Assembly: GCA_009746045.1 (NCBI GenBank)
Contig: RPFO01000027.1
Coordinates: 4,519,177 to 4,583,176, forward strand
Direction: 5' to 3'
Origin: Mesostigma viride
Lineage: Eukaryota; Streptophyta; Mesostigmatophyceae; Mesostigmatales; Mesostigmataceae
Length of the DNA: 64,000 nt
Part shown: positions 11,322-21,200 of the stretch, piece after piece
How positions within the stretch are numbered: position 1 is the first letter of the stretch
Layout: each line of letters starts with the position of its first letter
Position numbers and translations under genes: made by a program
Notes under the pieces: generated by a model
Told to the model about the DNA's origin: nothing
Seen by the model: the letters and a program-made list of their open reading frames with translations, nothing else
Databases searched by the model: none

Positions 11322-11648
11322 GTGCACTTAGGTAGCAAGCCCATACACCTTAGTGTTTGGGACTTAGGCAATTTTCTCAAGTCCGGGACCACCGAATTCG
11401 GAGCCGCGCCTATACTGCACCGTACGACGCCAAAATATGGTACTTGCACCATACGAATGCAGTATCACGCATCAGAATCGTATATAATGTACATTCTTGA
11501 CTTGGAACGAATTGTAAGGGGGGTGGCTGGCGGCCCACTTGGCAAATGATCAAATTTTGGGGGTGGTAAACATATACAAAATAAATCAAAGGCGGCGTGC
11601 ATGCGTGAAATGAATTAATTAATCAAACAAGGCGAAGGGAAGTGAATC
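11322..11648 (+). promoter_or_regulatory. Conserved family A upstream region
   Basis: About 300 bp is repeated nearly unchanged before every family A start: here, 15,775-16,060, reversed 18,700-18,990 and 54,260-54,560, and 62,250-62,578. It holds CTCAAGTCCGGGACCA, two direct copies of GCACCRTACGA flanking a GGTACTTGCACC core, a TATA-like CGTATATAATGTACA, and GTAAGGGGGGTGGCTGGCGG. Position and conservation argue for promoter plus 5' leader. Factor identities are unknown. Confidence 0.55.
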
Positions 11649-12662
11649 ATGAACGCTGACCCAGGTATGAAGGATAACGACATAATGAAAGACAACGTTA
11701 GACAGGCCAAAAGGCTGCCTATCGCTGCGTTATTTCACGCAGTGGGAGACATGCTCCAGGAGGTAGTCGACGATGTGTCAAAGAGAAACTCGAGGGGCAA
11801 GGCCGCGCAGGGGGGGCCGGCAAATGCCGACACTGTCTCCTCCTCCTCGTCATCAGATGAGGAAGACGAGGAGGAGGAGGAGCCAGCGTACAACGACGAC
11901 GAAAAGGTGGACAAATTCGATAGCGTTAAGCTGGAAGGCGGGGTAATGCACGTGAGGACGAGGTTTTCTGACCTCACCATGGCATGGCTGCCACTGTCAA
12001 AGATTGACCACCAGTACGACGCAAGGATGCGTGACTTTCTCAAGAACTTTAGGGGGTCGGCGAACGTGGCTCCAGGTAATCGCGTCACAGCCAAGATGGC
12101 GAGAGACGCGTGGGCAGAACGCATTCAGCACGAGGAAACCCTCGCGGCCCAGGAGGTCGATGTTACTGGGACCAACGACCCCCCGCCGATGCAGTGGGAG
12201 GTAGTTATAAAGAAGGAGGAGGAAGCCACTCCCTCCTCCAAGAGGGCCAGGAAGTCGCCACCGGTCGGACGACGCGTCACGTTCACAAAAATCACGCCGA
12301 GCCCGGCAGACAGGGGGTTCGCCATCAAGAAGACCCCCGTCCCTTCCCAGGCGAAGACTGCAGCTGGTCAGGCATCTGGGGACAAGCCTGCACCTGCCAG
12401 TGCTGGGGAGAAGCCTGCACCTGCCAGTGAGGGGGACAAGCCTGCACCTGCCATCGCTGGGGAGAAGCCTGCACCTGCCAGTGCTGGGGAGAAGCCTGCA
12501 CCTGCCATTGCTGGGGAGAAGCCTGTCCCTGCGGACGCTGAAGTGGCGAAAGGGCTGCACACCCTGCAGAGAATGCTGGCACATATGGCCAGTATGGGGT
12601 TCACACAGCAGCAGATCACGGAGTCCATGACTGCCTACGAAAAGAAGCCTGATACTAAGTAG
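11649..12662 (+). CDS. Family A acidic KPAPA-repeat protein, copy A1 (intact)
   Basis: A single-exon frame of 337 residues with a clean start and stop. Residues 1-45 are mixed charge (MKDNDIMKDNVRQAKRLP..). About 60-85 is Ser then Asp/Glu rich. About 88-145 is the best conserved block (KVDKFDSVKLEGGVMHV, MAWLPLSKIDHQYDARMRDF, LKNFRG), whose pattern of strands, a W-x-P turn and a final helix is reminiscent of a chromo-like fold; that is a weak guess. A basic, Pro-rich segment (SSKRARKSPPVGRRVTF) could be a nuclear signal. Next come about six 10-residue repeats of the type GEKPAPASA, and a C-terminal helix region LQRMLAHMASMGFTQQQIT that resembles a UBA-like helix pair. Other copies differ in repeat number. 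I do not recognise the family. Confidence 0.65.
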   Translation: MNADPGMKDNDIMKDNVRQAKRLPIAALFHAVGDMLQEVVDDVSKRNSRGKAAQGGPANADTVSSSSSSDEEDEEEEEPAYNDDEKVDKFDSVKLEGGVMHVRTRFSDLTMAWLPLSKIDHQYDARMRDFLKNFRGSANVAPGNRVTAKMARDAWAERIQHEETLAAQEVDVTGTNDPPPMQWEVVIKKEEEATPSSKRARKSPPVGRRVTFTKITPSPADRGFAIKKTPVPSQAKTAAGQASGDKPAPASAGEKPAPASEGDKPAPAIAGEKPAPASAGEKPAPAIAGEKPVPADAEVAKGLHTLQRMLAHMASMGFTQQQITESMTAYEKKPDTK

Positions 12663-12984
12663 ACCTTTGGTGCTTTATAAAACCCTGTGGCAGCAGGGCT
12701 TGACCTGCTTGGCTTTTATACATGTCATGAAGAGACATTGGTTTTTTGAATAAATTAATAAAGCAATGGATAATGTTTGCATCATTGAGTCATTTCATGG
12801 CATCACAATGTGTAATTGGATTTTATTATGAATAATAATGGATGTATTGCACACATGTCCATGCACCCCCACGGGATTGTGATGATGTGCTGGCTCTGTC
12901 ACACCCTGGCTATCTGTGGTGATTTTCCCGTGGATCCATGTGTCCCAGGTGCCCACCCCTGGGGTCACCTTGGGTTTTTGTAGC
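12663..12984 (+). terminator. Family A 3' region and probable right edge of the cassette
   Basis: GAATAAATTAATAAAGCAATGG follows the stop by about 85 nt and is conserved in other copies, so it probably carries the polyadenylation signals. Homology with the 63.6-63.9 kb copy runs through GTGCCCACCCCTGGGGTCAC and CCTTGGGTTTTTGTAGC, then stops in both places at once, with unrelated DNA beyond. The shared edge at about 12,984 and 63,886 marks the end of the duplicated unit. Confidence 0.55.
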
Positions 12985-13456
12985 ACGGTTGAAGCTCAGA
13001 TTCGTCATCAAGCGGAAGGAGGTGGAGGGGGTGTCTATTCCCCATGTGCGACCAGTTCTTCATGAATACCGTGGTACTGGGGATCTTCTGGGCGAGGAGT
13101 TGTATACACCTGGGATGCTACATGATACATGGCGTATTTTATTGTGCCTGTATGTCGGTATGCTAAACCAGGGTGCTGATATGTCTTCAGTTCTGCTAGA
13201 TTTCAAGAGAGCATTTCTGAAGGGTGATCCCAGTGTGGCTCAGCAGGTGTGGCATTGTGAAACTCCATTTCATGTGCCAGTTCCTGTAGCCTGGCAGGCA
13301 GAGCTCCAGTCTAGCTACCTGCTGATTCTGAAGGGTCTAGAAGGTCTCAGGTCCAGTCCCATCATTTGGAGGCTCACCTTGGAAGACTTCTTGACTAAGC
13401 ACTGTGGGTTGAAGGTGAGAAATTTGGTTGATTCCTTGGTCGTCAAGACTGATTGA
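12985..13456 (+). pseudogene. Copia-type reverse transcriptase fragment
   Basis: The frame reads VARLKLRFVIKRKEVEG (compare the KARLVIKG..Q.EGIDY start of the Copia RT domain), SSVLLDFKRAFLKGD (the LDVKTAFLNG motif with the first catalytic Asp) and LILKGLEGLRSSPIIW (compare LYGLKQAPRLW). The YVDD palm motif would be downstream but the frame ends at 13,456. No integrase, protease or LTR is seen nearby. It begins exactly at the edge of the family A cassette, so the cassette either landed in an old Copia element or was joined to it by recombination. Confidence 0.6.
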
Positions 13457-14975
13457 GACAATTTATAGACGATTTATTCATTGCATATTTAGGTTACGGA
13501 CTGCCACCGTTTGACCGCCAAAGCCATGGTGCGGTTCCCGGGTGGGGACCATAGCATCCATAGCCACACTGGGCTCGGACTGCAAGGTAAGTGCAACGTA
13601 GGTGTGTCACCTCCTTAATTATCAAGGCACATTGTGGCGGCGGCGCATATTCTGGAATATTCTGCACAAGTTGCCAACTGTCAACTAGACAATCAACGAT
13701 CATAGAAATGCGGCAGGTGTCAAACAACTAACGCTACACACAGTGCATCTAGAACATTCGTCAGTCAGACAAAAATATCCAGCACGGAATTTTGGGCCGA
13801 GAATGGTATCGTCGGCACCTTAGGTATGCAAAGTATTGTGCCGGAATTACAACTACGGCACTCTGTAACTTTTGCTATACGGCACTATTTTCAGTGCTAC
13901 AAACTGTGCCGGAAATATCACAGCAAGCCCTACTTAGCCTATTTAATTATATCGGCCAGATATACGGCAGGCGGGTGCGATTATTAGGGACGCAACCCTA
14001 ATTAATACCTCCGTTTACAAACATAACGGCCAAGATTAAATATGAAGAGGCAGTTCAATGGGCACATAGGCACCACAACATTAAATGGGCTAGCAAACGG
14101 GCACAACCAGGATTACCTAAAAATCCTGACACCCCCCTTGCACGTTGCTGGCATTAACCCAAACAACCGTGCTCCCCCCTTGCTTCTTAAATAAGGGTGG
14201 CCTAGTGTAGGGGAGGTACACTGCTTTTTCTGACCAAGGCTAAACAGGAAGAACCTTGATGCTTTCCGCCAACATTGAAGTAGCTAGTGGGGATGAGCAA
14301 GAACCCCAAACAAACTGTGTATGCTGCAGTTGGAGAACATCCTGCCTGCAGTAGCGGCCACCTCTCTATCGTCGTCAGCACACAGTGCGCGTCTGAGTAA
14401 ACAGGACACGTCTCAGGTCTCAAAACAGCTGGCCAAGCAATAGACCTTAAAAAACAGTAGCTCTACCGTATCATCTGCAGTGACTCAGGAGCATTCTGGA
14501 ACATAATCAACCAATGCCTCACATGGCCTAGGCGTCCCTTAGCCTATGTGGGTCTCAAAGTCGTATAGCCAAACATATGCTTTTAAAAATTAGAAGGTTT
14601 AGCAATAACCCCCCATGCTTTGAGGCTGAAGCAGGAACCACAAGTTGCTTTTAAAAAGAAGGATAAGCAAGAAACCCCCCATGCTTTTAACGGCTAAGCA
14701 GGAATCGAATACTGGAGACGGATACAAAAAAGTTCCGTTTACTCGAACTCGACATGGCACTGGATACTCGGCTCCGGGCTCCTCGCTCCTGGCGCAGCGG
14801 CTCTTACGGGCTTCTTGACGCCTTAGCTCCTGGCTCGGCGGCTCTTACGGGCTCTTAGACTTCATTGCTCCGGACTCTTGGCTTCACGTACCAAAAATTA
14901 ATTCGAGTTACGAACGCAGGCACATACCGCGCCTGGCCGACATGATCACCCAGCAAAAATAAAAAAAATTTCACT
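13457..14975. other. Non-coding stretch with short tandem repeats
   Basis: No supported gene. A GCAGCGGCTCTTACGGGCT / GGCGGCTCTTACGGGCT pair of about 50 bp period lies at 14,790-14,860, and a CCCCCCATGCTTT..AAGCAGGAA pair lies at 14,610-14,705. The rest shows nothing I can classify. Confidence 0.4.
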
Positions 14976-15760
14976 TCTATTAACCGTGGAACTCCAAAAG
15001 AAAAGAGGCCGACCTTAGCTAGGTGGCCGGGTTTGTTTTTGTCCTTTTTTGCGTGTCATTCGGCCTTGGCCCGGACGGCATTTTTTCGCCACGCAAATGT
15101 TGCGTCTGAACAAATGACGCAATGTGGCGTTCTAATTGCCGGCAGCTTACGTAAGGCTGCCGGGGCTATTAGGTCACATATTGCGTGAGAGAAAGAATCT
15201 AGATCTAGTTAATCACTACGCCATGAGCCAAGAAACCTAGACAGTGGCAGGTTTATATCTCAACGTAGCTCCTGCCACCTGGCCAAGAAAAACTGGCCAA
15301 AGTTTTGGCCGCGACTGATCCAGATCAGGCCGCACCGGCCTCAAAAGGTATGTCACGTGAACCCAATAACCTAGCTATAGCGGCTACCCTTCCATCTCAC
15401 TATAAAGAAACTATGTTCAGAGAACCACGATTCTATTAACCGTGGAACTCCAGGGTAACCAGACTCTTTATTAAAACAATGAGTGGAGCACATACAAAAG
15501 GCAGGCCACATCCCGGCCGCCAATGCTCATGGGAACACTTATTGCTTGGCAAAGGCTAGCCTTACCCTTATATCCCTCCCTGGCGATCCATGCCAGGGGC
15601 AAAGAACCTAGCATAATGACATAGAAACGAACAACCAAACTAGGTAGAGGGCAATTTCAAAATAGCCCGCCAGGCCCGAGGGGGGCAGGCGGCCATGGCC
15701 CGAAGAATAACCTCAGGCAGCTCCACCTCCAAACTGCGGTGCAAGCCCACATAATGGGCA
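14976..15760 (-). repeat. DIRS-like fragment: recombinase C-terminus, 3' tail and terminal repeat
   Basis: On the minus strand, 15,760-15,640 encodes the recombinase end (VAHYVGLHRSLEVELPEVI, matching the Tyr-nucleophile region of the first copy). An AATAAAGAGTCTGG-containing tail follows to 15,455, then the terminal repeat (15,430-14,998). A 22-nt direct repeat beginning TTCTATTAACCGTGG occurs on both sides of the terminal repeat, at about 14,976 and 15,432. This preserves the junction between the 3' tail and the terminal repeat of a DIRS-like element and may show its split-repeat organisation. Confidence 0.6.
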
Positions 15761-16060
15761 ACCGTGGAGCTGCCTTGGGGCAATTTTCTCAAGTCCGGGA
15801 CCATCGAATTCGGAGCCGCGCCTATAGTGCACCGTACGACGCCAGAATATGGTACTTGCACCGTACGAATGCAGTATCACGCATCAGAATCGTATATATT
15901 GTACATTCTGGACTTGGAACGAATTGTAAGGGGGGTGGCTGACGGCCCAATTGACAAATTATCGAATTTTGGGGGTGTTAAACATGTACAAAATAAAACA
16001 AAGGCGGCGTGCATGCATGCACCGATTTAATTAATTAAACAAGGCAAAGGGAATTGAATC

Positions 16061-17435
16061 ATGACAGAGGAGAACGCCAACTTAGGCATGAAAGACAGCG
16101 ACATCATGAAAGATAACGTGAGGCAGGCAAAAAAGCTGCTTGTGGCTGCGTTATTCCGCGCAGTACGGGACATTTTGCAAGAAGTCGTGGACGACATGTC
16201 CAAGAGAAATTCCAGGGGAAAGGCTGTGTCGCAGGTTGGGCCTGGCAACGCCGACACCGTCTCCTCCTCCTCATCTGATGACGAGGGAGACGAGGAGGAG
16301 GAGCATGTTCATCAGCGTCAGACTCAACCTGGATTTCCTTGAGGCGCCTGCGGGCCTCCTCGTGGATCGCCTTCCTCCACTCGTCCCTGTCCGCCTTCCT
16401 CACTTGCCACTGAAGTGGCATCTTGTAGCGAGGGTCGGACTCGCAGGGGTCCACGGGCCTTGGAATGTTCGGTGCAGCGAACACGTTCTCCTTCTCGGAG
16501 AAGAAGCACTTGACGCAGAGCTCGCGCTTCCAGTTGGCGTCAGGGAAGACAGCCCATGGAGCGGTCTCATCCCCGGACTCGGGGCTGTCGGGGGGGAAAA
16601 TCGGCTTGTGATCGATCTCTCTTTTGAGGGACATGTTACCGCGACCCCGGAATGGTTGGCCATACGCGACAAAGAGTGGAGAACGTCGTCGACGGGTCCA
16701 GTTTTGCCGGCGATATAGCCATGACGGTCCACCCGGCACGAAGGAGGAGGAGCATGCTCAGCAGCAGCACTTTGACGATGGGAAAGTTGATAAGTTCGTA
16801 GGCGTTAAGTTTGAGGCAGGTGCGCTGCATGTCAAGACGACCTTTTCAGACACGACATAGACGTGGCTCCCTTTGTACAAGATAGACACGCAATACGATG
16901 CAAGGATGAGGGACTTTCTCAAGAACTTTCGAGGGAGCCGTGGCACCGTTGGTGGGAACAAGGTGACGGCCAAGATGGCGAGAGACGCATGGAATGAGCA
17001 CGTCAGGCAGGAAGAGAGTCTCCAGGGGCAGGAGATAATCGACGTGGGGGAGGATGCCCCGCCTATGCAGTGGGAGGTGGTTGTCAAAAAGGAGGAGCAC
17101 GCCACTCCTTCCAAGAGGGTGAGGAAATCCCCCCCTGTCAGCCGTAACGTCAAGCTTACGAAGATCACCCCCGCCCTCGCCGAGGGAAATTCCAATCAAG
17201 AAGCTCCCCTCCCCTGCCCAGAAGACTGCAGCTGGGCCATCCTCCGTCGTTGACAAGCCAGCAGCAGGGGCATCCTCCATCGTTGACAAGCCAGCAGCTG
17301 GACCAGTCTCCACCGTGGCCCAGAATGCAGCTGGACCAGCATCCACCGCGGACAAGCCCGCAGCAGCCACTGCTTCTGTGGACAAGCCCGCAGCTGCCAC
17401 TCCTACTGGGGGCAAGCCCGCAGCTGCTACTCCCT
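16061..17435 (+). pseudogene. Family A' gene split by an inverted family B fragment
   Basis: The N-terminal part (16,061 to about 16,310; MTEENANLGMKDSDIMKDN.., DDEGDEEEEH) is normal for family A. It is interrupted in the acidic tract by about 430 bp of inverted family B DNA, and the gene resumes at 16,741 with EEEHAQQQHFDDGKVDKF. GGAGGAGGAGCATG occurs at both edges, which suggests microhomology joining or a target duplication. A stop in the conserved block (TTFSDTT then TAG, near 16,858) and the same inherited frameshift as at 9.75 kb (near 17,190) also disable it. At 17,435 it fuses to the reversed 3' flank of the next family A copy. Confidence 0.6.
16313..16739 (-). pseudogene. Inverted family B fragment inside A'
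   Basis: The minus-strand frame gives GDETAPWAVFPDANWKREL, LCVKCFFSEKENVF and KADRDEWRKAIHEEARRRL, as in B1, with the same SPES loss of a Cys pair and the same fused upstream sequence (YRRQNWTRRRRSPLF). So it shares one ancestor with the 10.2-10.6 kb junction and was copied in inverted form together with A'. Confidence 0.6.
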
Positions 17436-17655
17436 ACCCCAGGGGTGGGCACCTGGGGCACATGGATCCACGGGAAAATCACAACAGATAGCCAGGATGT
17501 GACAGGAGCCAGCACAACATCACAATCCCGTGGGGGTGCATGGACATGTGTGCAATACATTAATTTATTCAAAAAACACTTGTCTCTTCATGACATGTAT
17601 AAAAGCCAAGCAGGTTAAGGCCTGCTGCCACAGGGTTTTATAAAGCACCAAAGGT

Positions 17656-18695
17656 CTACTTAGTATCAGGCTTCTTTTCGTAGGCAGTCATGGTCTCCGT
17701 GATTTGCTGTTGTGTGAACCCAAGACTGGCCATGTGTGCCAGCATTCTCTGCAGGGTTTGCAGCCCTGACGCCACTTCAGCGTTCGCAGGGATAGGCTTG
17801 CACCCAGCAGTGGCAGGTGCAGGCTTCTCCCCAGCAATGGCAGGTGCAGGCTTGTCCCCAGCAATGGCAGGTGCAGGCTTGTCCCCCTCACTGGCAGGTG
17901 CAGGCTTGTCCCCAGCACTGGCAGGTGCAGGCTTCTCCCCAGCACTGGCAGGTGCAGGCTTGTCCACAGATGCCTGACCAGCTGCAGTCTTCGCCTGGGA
18001 AGGGGCGGGGGTCTTCTTGATGGCGAACCCCCTGTCTGCCGGGCTCGGCGTGATTTTTGTGAACGTGACGCGTCGTCCGACCAGTGGCGACTTCCTGGCC
18101 CTCTTGGAGGAGGGAGTGGCTTCCTCCTCCTTCTTTATAACTACCTCCCACTGCATCGGCGGGGGGTCGTTGGTCCCAGTAACATCGACCTCCTGGGCCG
18201 CGAGGGTTTCCTCGTGCTGAATGCGTTCTGCCCACGCGTCTCTCGCCATCTTGGCTGTGACGCGATTACCTGGAGCCACGTTCGCCGACCCCCTAAAGTT
18301 CTTGAGAAAGTCACGCATCCTTGCGTCGTACTGGTGGTCAATCTTTGACAGTGGCAGCCATGCCATGGTGAGGTCAGAAAACCTCGTCCTCACGTGCATT
18401 ACCCCGCCTTCCAGCTTAACGCTATCGAATTTGTCCACCTTTCCGTCGTCGTTGTACGCTGGCTCCTCCTCCTCCTCGTCTTCCTCATCTGATGACGAGG
18501 AGGAGGAGACAGTGTCGGCATTTGCCGGCCCCCCTGCGCGGCCTTGCCCCTCGAGTTTCTCTTTGACACATCGTCGACTACCTCCTGGAGCATGTCTCCC
18601 ACTGCGTGAAATAACGCAGCGATAGGCAGCCTTTTGGCCTGTCTAACGTTGTCTTTCATTATGTCGTTATCCTTCATACCTGGGTCAGCGTTCAT
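17656..18695 (-). pseudogene. Family A protein, copy A3 (single frameshift)
   Basis: The minus-strand sequence is almost identical to copy A1, with start at 18,695 and stop at 17,656. A run of six C at about 18,531-18,536 replaces the seven G/C seen in A1, shifting the frame after SRGKAAQG. Otherwise the whole protein is preserved, including the basic segment, about seven GDKPAPAIA-type repeats and the C-terminal LQRMLAHMASLGFTQQQIT. A one-base homopolymer difference could be an assembly error, in which case the gene is intact. Confidence 0.6.
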
Positions 18696-19112
18696 GATTC
18701 ACTTCCCTTCGCCTTGTTTGATTAATTAATTCATTTCACGCATGCACGCCGCCTTTGATTTATTTTGTATATGTTTACCACCCCCAAAATTTGATCATTT
18801 GCCAAGTGGGCCGCCAGCCACCCCCCTTACAATTCGTTCCAAGTCAAGAATGTACATTATATACGATTCTGATGCGTGATACTGCATTCGTATGGTGCAA
18901 GTACCATATTTTGGCGTCGTACGGTGCAGTATAGGCGCGGCTCCGAATTCGGTGGTCCCGGACTTGAGAAAATTGCCTAAGTCCCAAACACTAAGGTGTA
19001 TGGGCTTGCTACCTAAGTGCACAGGCCAAAGTACTTGTCCAAATTCTAATTAAATTATATATCCATGCAAGGCTTGATAAGCACATTGTTTGTGGATGTT
19101 TGCATGCAAGAA

Positions 19113-19532
19113 ATCGGGGTTCTTTGAACGGAGTTTCTTCTATACGTGAATGCGGGAACAAGAGGCCGCTGGATGAGCGGCTTATAGGTCGTAGTGTTTT
19201 CTCGTAGCTGTTTGGCTAGAGCTTTTGTGATTAGTAGATGCAGTATAGTGCATGGTTGAAAAATGAATTAAATAAAATGTGCGTTCCGCGCTTGGGTTGA
19301 TTATACCCGGGCGGAACGGGGCGTGAGGTGCAGTGCCCCTGAAAAGAACAACCTACGCATTATTTAATACTAGCCGTGCAGATTCGGGATATTCTACCCC
19401 CGGTCTGTACGGTTAGCATCTTACTAGCATCACTGAACATAAGGGTTTAATGACGTCAGTTAGCTAGGGATAAGGGAGGTTTTGCGACTAAAAGCCGCTC
19501 TGGCTGGTTTTGTCGGCCTCTTTCTTTGCTCC
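19113..19532. repeat. Direct repeat R, first copy
   Basis: 420 bp, matching 20,494-20,913 almost base for base. It contains a palindromic GAACGGAG block, CGCGCTTGGGTTGATTATACCCGGGCGGAAC and TTAGCATCTTACTAGCATCAC-type short repeats. No frame of interest. Confidence 0.8.
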
Positions 19533-20493
19533 TTGTCGTTGCGGCGGCAGCCGCAGCTATGGGTGCTGCGGAGCAAAATCCCAAAAGCACTGGTTGCACC
19601 GGCCACTTGGCCAGTGGTGAGACTTCCAGTTGTTAACCCGCCAGGCGTAGTTCCTCGCCCGGTTAACTAAAAGAAAAGAAAATGATTACCTCCGGTCCGC
19701 ACCTTTTCCCCAGCTTGGGGTCTTTGGTGGGCCGGGTGCCGTGACAGGTGCTCAACTGTCGCTTGGTCGGCCCAGTGCGCGAGCTGGTGCTCCGTACCTG
19801 GGGATGCTTGCACCCCAGGTCGTAGCCGGATGGCTGGCACTGGCGACCCGTGTCTCGGTCCGCGGCCTGAGGCTTTTTCTTCGGAAATTGCTGCTGGCCA
19901 GCAAACTTTGCAATTGCCTTCCGCCGAGGGGGGGGGGTTGGGGCTGGGGACGGCGATGGGAAAAGCGCCTAAGCTAGAAATTTTTCCCCCACGCATAGAA
20001 ACCTCGGGGGGGAATGCGGTCTTGGCTGAACGGACTCTCGTTCAGCCAGGTGCCTGGGGCTGTGGCCTCGGGCATCCGGGCTGGCGGGGCCTGGGCTAGG
20101 TCCACGTTTTTTTCTCGAAGCACCCCGGGTCTATGGGGAGACGGCCATAGCGGTACCGACTCGGGGCCCCGAGAGGGGTCATGATAGGCTGGCCGTGCGC
20201 AATCGCAGTGCAAATGCGCTGGGCCCTTTTGGGCTTGGCCATGCATCCACAGCCGCCGGGCACACGCCTCCCGATGTGGGGGGGCTCCCGTTTTGCGGCA
20301 GGGCGGTCACTTGTGACAACGAGCAAGGTGGAGTGCGGCTTCAAGGGAAAGCCAGGGCGGGGGTGATTGGGCAACGTACTTCATGAAGGCCTTGAACGGC
20401 GTGCCTCCGGGCATGTCGATAGTGTCACATGTATGCTTCCACTTATTGTTTTGATGAAGATGCTGGTTTTTGTGGGAGCTACGTGGGACATGA

Positions 20494-20913
20494 ATCGGGG
20501 TTCTTTGAACGGAGTTTCTTCTATACGTGAATGCGGGAACAAGATGCCGCTGGATGAGCGGCTTATAGGTCGTAGTGTTTTCTCGTAGCTGTTTGGCTAG
20601 AGCTTTTGTGATTAGTAGATGCAGTATAGTGCATGGTTGAAAAATGAATTAAATAAAATGTGCGTTCCGCGCTTGGGTTGATTATACCCGGGCGGAACGG
20701 GGCGTGAGGTGCAGTGCCCCTGAAAAGAACAACCTACGCATTATTTAATACTAGCCGTGCAGATTCGGGATATTCTACCCCCGGTCTGTACGGTTAGCAT
20801 CTTACTAGCATCACTGAACATAAGGGTTTAATGACGTCAGTTAGCTAGGGATAAGGGAGGTTTTGCGACTAAAAGCCGCTCTGGCTGGTTTTGTCGGCCT
20901 CTTTCTTTGCTCC
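20494..20913. repeat. Direct repeat R, second copy
   Basis: Second copy of the 420-bp repeat, offset by 1,381 bp, with only isolated differences (for example AAGATGCC for AAGAGGCC). Confidence 0.8.
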
Positions 20914-21200
20914 CCACCCACCCACCCTTGTCTTGGTTGCCTCTAGGGCAACGTACTTCATGAAGGCCTTGAACGGCGTGCCTCCGGGCATGTCGATAGT
21001 GTCACATGTATGCTTCCACTTATTGTTTTAATGAAGATGCTGGTTTTTGTGGGAGCTACGTGGGACATGAACTTTTATTATTTCAATATAAATCATGGAT
21101 AAATTTATGAAAACACACAAAGTCCCACGGGACTTGGCCTATACTAACTACCAGGCGTGCTAATGTACATCACAAATGACAAAGTCCTAGAGACTTGTCT

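Larger units (their letters stand above)
19113..21070. mobile_element. 1.96-kb insertion made of a full and an internally deleted unit
   Basis: The A-B spacer elsewhere reads GCATGCAAGAAACTTTTATT without a break. Here it is split after GCATGCAAGAA (19,112) and resumes with ACTTTTATTATTTC at 21,071. The insert is R (19,113-19,532), 836 bp unique, S (20,369-20,493), R again (20,494-20,913), 33 bp with CCCACCCACCCACCC, and S again (20,947-21,070). So a long unit and a short unit share both ends (ATCGGGGTTC.. and ..GTGGGACATGA) and lie in tandem. No transposase, RT or convincing protein is seen in the unique part. This looks like a non-autonomous element and its deletion derivative. Confidence 0.6.

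Noticed and set aside
13792-14001. Small frame with GREWYRRHLRYAKY
   Set aside because: No motif, no copy elsewhere and no expression signals; likely chance.
19113-20913. LTR retrotransposon with R as LTRs
   Set aside because: R lacks TG..CA ends, the interior has no RT or primer-binding/polypurine pattern I can see, and the S segment occurs after each R, which fits two tandem units better.
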